A program made the position numbers and the translations under genes. Source: Desulfotignum sp. (GTDB lineage: Bacteria; Desulfobacterota; Desulfobacteria; Desulfobacterales; Desulfobacteraceae). From it: a stretch of DNA of 12,116 nucleotides. Location: the NCBI GenBank assembly GCA_021737445.1, contig JAIPDY010000242.1:1-12116 (forward strand), read 5' to 3'. The notes below the pieces were generated by a model. The model saw nothing but the letters and a program-made list of their open reading frames with translations, was not told where the DNA came from and searched no databases. Positions within the stretch are counted from its first letter, which is position 1; each line of letters begins with the position of its first letter. This document shows, in pieces, positions 7,537 through 12,116 of the stretch.

Positions 7537-8466
7537 TTAACGCGACAACATTCTTTTTCCTGCGGATTTTTTTTCTGCCGGATCTTTCGTTGTCTGCCTT
7601 TGGGTATCATATTGGTTCTTTTTATAAACAGGGCTGTTTTCAAAGGGCTGGGTCTGGTAGTCAAACCGGTGTTTTTCATGGAAAAAAGAGGCCAGGGGAC
7701 GGGATACGCCGGCAATGCCGTAATCCCGGGAGTGCTGGACCGCCTCCATGTCAAGCATGGCAATCATGTTCTCCTGAAGCTGGCCGGTTTTCTGGATAAC
7801 ATTTCCCTGCGGATCCACAATCAGGCTTTCCCCTCTGCCGCCGGATCCCACACCATTGATGCCGATGCCGTTTATTCCAACCACATAACACTGGTTCTGG
7901 ATAGCTGCGGCCCGGGTCAGAATTATTTCCTGGGACCTGTCCATGGTACCTGCTGCAGTGGGGATAAGGATTATTTCAGCGCCTTTGAAAGCAAGATCCC
8001 GGGTCAGTTCAGGAAACCACAGGTCATAACAGTTGCACAGACCGATTCTGGCCTTTCCCGGCATATCAAACACCAGGGTTTTGTTTCCTGAGACCGTTTT
8101 TTCATGGGGGCGCCACGGATATAATTTGTGATATATGTGAATAATATTCCCCTGGTTATCAAAAACAGGGATAGAATTATATACCTTATCTTTCTTTCTT
8201 TCATACATCGATCCGGGGATAAAATAGATATCGTGCTCTCTGGCAATTTTGGCACATGCATCAGTAATGGGTCCGGGAATCGTCTGGGCCAGTGTGTTTA
8301 GATTGGGAGATCCCTGTATAATGAGTTCAGATGCCACAACAATGTTTACCCAAGGACTATAATATTTTATCAGCGCAATCTGCCTGACCATATTCTCCAG
8401 GTTTTTTTCTATCTCTCCGGGAATAACCTCCAGCTGGCAGGCAGCCAGCCCCAGCAAACGATTCAT
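7537..8466 (-). CDS. Carbon-nitrogen hydrolase (nitrilase superfamily amidohydrolase)
   Basis: Cytoplasmic hydrolase of amide C-N bonds, 309 residues. The Glu-Lys-Cys triad of the superfamily is visible: E47 (VASELIIQG), K114 (YHKLYPW) and nucleophile C146 (LCNCYDLWFPE). The second conserved glutamate is E122. The KLYPWRPHE segment recalls aliphatic amidases and formamidases (KxxPWxPxE), while CYDxxFPE is the usual omega-amidase/carbamoylase form, so the substrate is open: an amide, an N-carbamoyl compound or, less likely, a nitrile. Position 9 bases behind four importer genes suggests it acts on what the importer brings in. The last 35 or so residues are charged and polar (PVYKKNQYDTQRQTTKDPAEK region) and extend past the catalytic core. 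The bases encoding this tail also hold the promoter of the next operon, and the stop codon overlaps its -10 element. Confidence 0.9.
   Translation of the reverse strand: MNRLLGLAACQLEVIPGEIEKNLENMVRQIALIKYYSPWVNIVVASELIIQGSPNLNTLAQTIPGPITDACAKIAREHDIYFIPGSMYERKKDKVYNSIPVFDNQGNIIHIYHKLYPWRPHEKTVSGNKTLVFDMPGKARIGLCNCYDLWFPELTRDLAFKGAEIILIPTAAGTMDRSQEIILTRAAAIQNQCYVVGINGIGINGVGSGGRGESLIVDPQGNVIQKTGQLQENMIAMLDMEAVQHSRDYGIAGVSRPLASFFHEKHRFDYQTQPFENSPVYKKNQYDTQRQTTKDPAEKKSAGKRMLSR
7538..7566 (-). promoter_or_regulatory. Probable ECF sigma promoter, copy 1 (autoregulatory, before the anti-sigma gene)
   Basis: On the minus strand, TCCGCAGG (7559-7566) is followed after exactly 16 bases by CGTTA (7538-7542). 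The same half-sites with the same spacing occur at 6001-6029. An A8 tract (7567-7574) sits directly upstream and could serve as an UP-like element. A 16-base spacer fits -35/-10 elements of ECF sigma factors. Transcription would begin near 7530 and leave a leader of roughly 58 bases before the anti-sigma ATG at 7472. It lies in the 3' end of the amidohydrolase gene. The match between copies is seen directly; promoter function is inferred. Confidence 0.7.
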
Positions 8467-8471
8467 AAACA

Positions 8472-8477
8472 CTCCTT
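8472..8477 (-). promoter_or_regulatory. Ribosome binding site of the amidohydrolase gene (decides the start)
   Basis: AAGGAG on the minus strand, 5 bases before the ATG at 8466. The frame also allows a GTG at 8472, but that codon includes the last base of this site, so the ATG is the likelier start. The site also overlaps the TAA stop of the DppF-like gene, which fits translational coupling. Confidence 0.75.
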
Positions 8478-9477
8478 AATTATCAATTAACGTGCCCTGT
8501 GCCCATAATGTCTCATGAAAATGGCATCTTACCCAGCTGTGATCACCGGTTTCAGATTTCAGGGGGCTTTTTTCTTTACAGATATCTTGTGCATAATTGC
8601 ATCGTGGATGGAAATGGCATCCTGATGGCGGGTCTGACAGTTTTGGGACCTCTCCCTTAAGTACTTCCAGCGTATTTGACTCTTCCGGGTCTGCAACGGG
8701 AACGGCATTTTTCAAAGATTTTGTATAGGGATGCCGCGGGGTGTCAAACAATGCCCGGCTGTCCTGGATCTCAACGATTTGTCCGGCATACATCACGGCG
8801 ACCCGTGAACACACATGTTCCATGATGCTTAAATCATGGCTTATAAACAGATAGGTCAGGTTGAATGTGTTTTGCAGATTTTTCATCAGATTGATCACCT
8901 GGGCCTGTACAGAAACATCAAGGGCACTGGTGGCCTCGTCAAAAACAATGAATCTGGGATCGGTGGCCAAAGCCCTGGCAATACAGATTCTCTGCTGCTG
9001 TCCCCCGGAAAATTCATGGGGATACCGATAGATATGTTCCGATCTCAGATCCACAAGGTGGAGCAGCTCAACCGCCTGCTCAAGATAGGCGTGTTTTTCA
9101 ACCCTGGTATTTAAAACCAGGGCTTCTTTCAAGATGTCAAATATGGTCATTTTGGGATTTAAAGAGGCTTTGGGATCCTGAAATACCATCTGCATTTTGG
9201 ATCTGTACGGTTTTAGTTCTTTGCTGGAAAGGGTGCCGATGGGATCACCCAAAAACCGGATTTCACCTGAATGCAGCGGTGCGATGCGTAAAACAGTTCT
9301 TCCCAGGGTGCTTTTTCCGCATCCGGATTCCCCCACAAGCCCTAAGCATTCGCCCGCGATAATATTGAGGCTGACATCACTGACCGCCTTTATCCAGGAA
9401 CGGGGTTTTCCCAAGATGGTCTTGCTGCCGGGGAACCAGGTGTTCACTTTTTCCAGTTCAATCAGGGGCGGTTTCAT
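8476..9477 (-). CDS. Dipeptide/oligopeptide ABC transporter ATP-binding protein, DppF-like
   Basis: Second cytoplasmic ATPase of the importer, 333 residues from the ATG at 9477. The frame is open further upstream, but those residues only shadow the DppD-like 3' end. MKPPLIELEKVNTWFP is a normal DppF beginning, so I take this start, which overlaps the DppD-like stop by 20 bases and suggests coupled translation. Motifs: Walker A GESGCGKST (49-57), Q-loop Q100, signature FSGGQ (156-160), Walker B FIVFDE (176-181) and H-loop H214. The C-terminal domain has HPYTKSL and four cysteines, C287, C293, C300 and C318, in the GC-x5-RC-x6-C arrangement linked to an Fe-S site in DppD-type proteins. The amidohydrolase gene starts 9 bases after the stop. 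Confidence 0.95.
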   Translation of the reverse strand: MKPPLIELEKVNTWFPGSKTILGKPRSWIKAVSDVSLNIIAGECLGLVGESGCGKSTLGRTVLRIAPLHSGEIRFLGDPIGTLSSKELKPYRSKMQMVFQDPKASLNPKMTIFDILKEALVLNTRVEKHAYLEQAVELLHLVDLRSEHIYRYPHEFSGGQQQRICIARALATDPRFIVFDEATSALDVSVQAQVINLMKNLQNTFNLTYLFISHDLSIMEHVCSRVAVMYAGQIVEIQDSRALFDTPRHPYTKSLKNAVPVADPEESNTLEVLKGEVPKLSDPPSGCHFHPRCNYAQDICKEKSPLKSETGDHSWVRCHFHETLWAQGTLIDN

Positions 9478-10558
9478 TTGGTATTTCTTTCTTGTCAGTG
9501 TGATCCGGGTGGTATAAAAAACAGGATACGTCATGGTTGTTTTCAACACGCACGCTTTTGGGTTTCTGATCCCGGCACCTGTCCATGGCATGGTCGCATC
9601 TGCAAAAAAAACGGCATCCTTTTGGCGGGTTCACCAGATCAGGCACAATACCCGGGATAAAGGCAAGCGATTCATTTTTCCCCAGTTTGGGAACCGCCTT
9701 GAGAAGCCCTCTGGTATACGGGTGCAGCGGATTTTTAAATATGGTTTTTGTGTCGGCGGTTTCAACGATCCTGCCGGCATACATGACAGCCACCCGGTTG
9801 CAGATCTGAGCGGCAATACCCAGGTCATGGGTGATAAATAAAATAGCGGTTTTTTTTGTTGTGCACAGATCTTTCATCAGTTTCAGAATATGGGCCTGAA
9901 CCGTTACATCCAGTGCAGAGGTCGCTTCATCTGCAATTAATATTTCAGGCGCGGACACAAGAGCCAGGGCGATCCGGTACCGCTGGGCCATGCCCCCGCT
10001 GACCTCGGCAGCATAGAGTTTAAGCATTCTTTCGGTATCGGTGAGTCCCACCTCATGTAATTTTTCTTTTGCAATGATCTGCACAGCCTGTTTCCGGGTG
10101 CAGCCCATTTTTAGTTTGACCTGGGCAATCCGGTGGGGGAGATAGAGCCGGATGAGTCTGTGAAACTGTTCTCCCAGGGTAAATATGGGGTTAATGCTGG
10201 ACTTGGGGTTTTGAAATACCATGGATATTTTATCCCCCCGAATGGCTTGCAGCATTTTTTTGGGCAAAGACAGCAGATCCTCTCTCTCAAACAGCACACG
10301 GCCTCTAATTTCACAATTGCGGCCCGGAATCAGATGCAGCAGTGATTTGGCTGTCACGCTCTTGCCTGAACCGGTTTCACCCACAAGGGCCAGTATTTCA
10401 TTGGGGTAAAGATCAAAACTGACCCCTTCCAGTATTTCTGCCCGGCCCTGGGGAAGGTTGAATGCAACCGTCAACTCCCTGACCTGCAGGACCGGGTCTT
10501 TGTCATGTCCCATATGGGGACCTTGCAGATTGTCTTTGTTTGCAGTACCGGTATTCAC
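9458..10558 (-). CDS. Dipeptide/oligopeptide ABC transporter ATP-binding protein, DppD-like
   Basis: Cytoplasmic ATPase that powers the importer together with the DppF-like protein. Visible motifs: Walker A GETGSGKS (60-67), Q-loop Q116, signature VSGGM (186-190, with Val in place of the usual Leu), Walker B ILIADE (206-211) and H-loop H244. The C-terminal oligopeptide-transporter domain has HPYTRGL and a Cys cluster, C315, C319, C321, C328 and C346. Comparable cysteines bind a [4Fe-4S] cluster in a structurally studied DppD; C319 is extra to the usual four. The start is uncertain: GTG at 10558 has GAGG 9 bases upstream (366 residues), while ATG at 10513 has AAGG 7 bases upstream and gives the more usual N-terminal length (351 residues). 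It follows the DppC-like gene by 34 bases, and its 3' end overlaps the DppF-like gene. Confidence 0.94.
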   Translation of the reverse strand: MNTGTANKDNLQGPHMGHDKDPVLQVRELTVAFNLPQGRAEILEGVSFDLYPNEILALVGETGSGKSVTAKSLLHLIPGRNCEIRGRVLFEREDLLSLPKKMLQAIRGDKISMVFQNPKSSINPIFTLGEQFHRLIRLYLPHRIAQVKLKMGCTRKQAVQIIAKEKLHEVGLTDTERMLKLYAAEVSGGMAQRYRIALALVSAPEILIADEATSALDVTVQAHILKLMKDLCTTKKTAILFITHDLGIAAQICNRVAVMYAGRIVETADTKTIFKNPLHPYTRGLLKAVPKLGKNESLAFIPGIVPDLVNPPKGCRFFCRCDHAMDRCRDQKPKSVRVENNHDVSCFLYHPDHTDKKEIPNETAPD

Positions 10559-10592
10559 CTGTTATTTCCTCAATGATTTGTGATTTTACCTG

Positions 10593-11492
10593 TTATCCAC
10601 TGGTATCCAGAATATCTTTGAGTGCATCACCAAAAATATTGAATGCGATTACCACGATGAACATGGCACATCCGGGGACCACGGAAATCCACCATTCCGA
10701 AAGAATGTTCGGTGCCCCTTCCCACACCATCAATCCCCAGTCTGCCATGGGGGGCTGGGTACCCAGTCCGATAAAACTCAAAAGGCCGATGGTGATAATT
10801 GCCGGTCCCAGATCCAGCAGAATCATTACCATGACCGGGGTCATGACATTGGGCAGAAGATGGCGGAATATGATGTATATCTTTCCATATCCCAGCATCT
10901 GGGCCGCCTCCACAAAAAGGGTCTGTTTTATGGACAGCACCTCTGCCTGGACCAGCCTTGTATACCAGGGCCACCAGGGAATAATCAACGCAATAATGGC
11001 AGTGGACCAGCCAGCTCCGATGAGAATCGAAATTGCCATGGCGATCAGTGTGGACGGAAAGGATAAAAACAGTTCAACTGTTCGTGATATGACGGCACCG
11101 GATATTCCTTCATTATATCCTGCCCACAATCCCAAAGGGACACCGATCACTGCAGCACAAATAACAATGCAGATGCCGCCGAAAAGAGAAATTCTGGCAC
11201 CGAAAACCACCCGGCTGACCATATCCCTGCCGTAAATATCGGTTCCCAGGGCATAGTGTGAACCAGGGGCTTTGAGTCTGTGTTCCAGATTGACGGCCCC
11301 CATACCCTGGTCAGGATAGGGTGCGATAACCGGTGCAAACAATGCTGCCAGCAGCGCCAGGATCAGTATGATGAGTGATAACAATGCGGTTTTGCGCCGT
11401 AACAGGCGTTGAAACTGGAACCATTTCATCTTTCTGTGGTCTTTTTTTACCTGAAGCGCCATGTCTGCAAATGAATCGGTCTGCACTGCCAT
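10593..11492 (-). CDS. Dipeptide/oligopeptide ABC transporter permease, DppC-like
   Basis: Second inner-membrane permease of the importer, 299 residues, a normal DppC length. It has a cytoplasmic N-terminal tail, a first membrane segment at about residues 35-54, and the family motif LGTDIYGRDMVSRVVFGAR at about 82-100 just before the main transmembrane domain. The EAA loop is at about 193-215 (FVEAAQMLGYGKIY, then RHLLPN) and contacts the ATPases. More hydrophobic segments lie at about 104-125, 140-160, 217-240 and 268-288. The ATG at 11492 has a G-rich ribosome site (AGGGGG, 5 bases away) and follows the DppB-like stop by 9 bases, so the two genes are co-transcribed. An internal ATG at residue 11 is possible but has no better site. 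Confidence 0.95.
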   Translation of the reverse strand: MAVQTDSFADMALQVKKDHRKMKWFQFQRLLRRKTALLSLIILILALLAALFAPVIAPYPDQGMGAVNLEHRLKAPGSHYALGTDIYGRDMVSRVVFGARISLFGGICIVICAAVIGVPLGLWAGYNEGISGAVISRTVELFLSFPSTLIAMAISILIGAGWSTAIIALIIPWWPWYTRLVQAEVLSIKQTLFVEAAQMLGYGKIYIIFRHLLPNVMTPVMVMILLDLGPAIITIGLLSFIGLGTQPPMADWGLMVWEGAPNILSEWWISVVPGCAMFIVVIAFNIFGDALKDILDTSG

Positions 11493-11501
11493 ACGTTCCC
11501 C

Positions 11502-12116
11502 CTATTTTATTCGTGGATCAACCAGCCGCCTGATAATGTCCATGGTTGTATTTGCAATGACATACACTGTGCCGATCATCAGGGTCACGCCCATCAAAGC
11601 GGTGTAATCCAGGCTTGTGATTGCAGCCAGAGAATAATACCCGATCCCCGGCCAGTTAAAAATCATTTCCACATAAAAGGTGGACAGTAAAATAATTGCC
11701 ACAGACAGCCCGATAACGGTCAATACCGGGGACATGGCATTTCTGAGTCCATAATAAAAAAACAGGACCGGTTCACTGATCCCCGATGCCCTTGCTGCCA
11801 GTATATAATCCTGCTGCATGATATCGAGCAAAGAGGACCGGGTCAGCCGTGCGATGATACCCAGGGGACCGACACACAAGGCTGTTACTGGAAGCACCAT
11901 ATGCCAGGCAGTATTGAAAAAGGCTTTGAGATTGCCGGTGACAAGGGTATCGATCAAACTGAATCCGGTGATATTTTCTATGGGATTGGTAAATTCCAGA
12001 AATGAATCCAGCCGCCCCTGCAGGGGAAACCATCCCAGGTAATTAAAAAACAGCAATTGCAGCAAAAGTGCCAGAAAAAAAATAGGAACCGAGACTGCTG
12101 CCGATGAAAACCATTT
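11502..12116 (-). CDS. Dipeptide/oligopeptide ABC transporter permease, DppB-like (5' end beyond window)
   Basis: Inner-membrane permease subunit of a peptide-family ABC importer, forming half of the translocation channel with the next gene. The frame stays open from the window edge to a TAG stop at 11502, giving 204 visible residues, so the N-terminus (probably about 100-130 residues) is missing. The first visible residues, KWFSSAAVSVPIFFLALL, continue into a typical DppB membrane segment and LGWFP stretch. The cytoplasmic EAA loop, which docks on the ATPases, is clear: DYILAARASGI followed by the LRNA segment. The C-terminus VDPRIK is typical for DppB proteins. The next permease starts 9 bases downstream. 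Neither the promoter nor a substrate-binding protein is in view. The family call is firm; the transported substrate is not readable from the permease. Confidence 0.93.
   Translation of the reverse strand, partial: KWFSSAAVSVPIFFLALLLQLLFFNYLGWFPLQGRLDSFLEFTNPIENITGFSLIDTLVTGNLKAFFNTAWHMVLPVTALCVGPLGIIARLTRSSLLDIMQQDYILAARASGISEPVLFFYYGLRNAMSPVLTVIGLSVAIILLSTFYVEMIFNWPGIGYYSLAAITSLDYTALMGVTLMIGTVYVIANTTMDIIRRLVDPRIK

Noticed and set aside
9478..9591. Upstream extension of the DppF-like frame by 38 residues
   Set aside because: The extension lies inside the DppD-like coding sequence, has no similarity to ABC ATPase N-termini and would create an unusually long overlap. The ATG at 9477 gives the normal family start.
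10557..10596. 9-base direct repeat ATAACAGGT (minus strand) at the stop of the DppC-like gene and the GTG start of the DppD-like gene
   Set aside because: It is short, not palindromic, has only two copies 31 bases apart and shows no link to a known operator. A chance repeat cannot be excluded.

Overview
All eleven genes in this window lie on the minus strand, so transcription runs from the high coordinates to the low ones. The window looks like the chromosome of a Gram-negative bacterium: it has an outer-membrane lipoprotein efflux channel, a tripartite RND pump and an ECF sigma factor with a zinc-finger anti-sigma factor. Family resemblance and moderately high GC suggest something like a Desulfobacterota (sulfate-reducer type) genome, but this is an impression and not a proven assignment.

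Region 1 (12116 down to about 8476) is an oligopeptide/dipeptide-type ABC importer: a permease cut by the window edge (DppB-like), a second permease (DppC-like) and two ATPases (DppD-like and DppF-like). It is followed 9 bases later by a nitrilase-superfamily amidohydrolase (7537-8466). No substrate-binding protein is visible; it may lie beyond 12116. The layout suggests uptake of a peptide- or amide-like compound followed by cytoplasmic C-N bond cleavage.

Region 2 (7472 down to 83) is a regulated efflux cluster in the order anti-sigma, periplasmic sensor, ECF sigma, outer-membrane factor, membrane-fusion protein, RND pump. Most of its genes overlap by 1-4 bases or are 6 bases apart. The order matches the cnrYXH-CBA nickel/cobalt resistance locus of Cupriavidus. 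Here, however, the anti-sigma factor is a zf-HC2 protein, the pump carries HAE-type (drug/hydrophobe) rather than HME-type (metal) signature residues, and the CnrX-like sensor keeps only part of the CnrX metal-ligand set.

The main find is a shared bipartite motif on the minus strand, TCCGCAGG-N16-CGTTA. It occurs once just before the anti-sigma gene (7538-7566) and once just before the outer-membrane-factor gene (6001-6029), with identical half-sites and identical spacing, and each copy has an 8-base A or T tract directly upstream. This is what two promoters of the locus's own ECF sigma factor should look like, one autoregulatory and one driving the pump, as with the two CnrH promoters of cnr. 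The first copy overlaps the 3' end and stop codon of the amidohydrolase gene.

By eye the ABC/amidase block is clearly more AT-rich than the efflux block, with the change near 7500-7600. I see no tRNA, rRNA, CRISPR array, insertion sequence or convincing intrinsic terminator. Positions 1-82, after the pump gene, hold no feature I can support.
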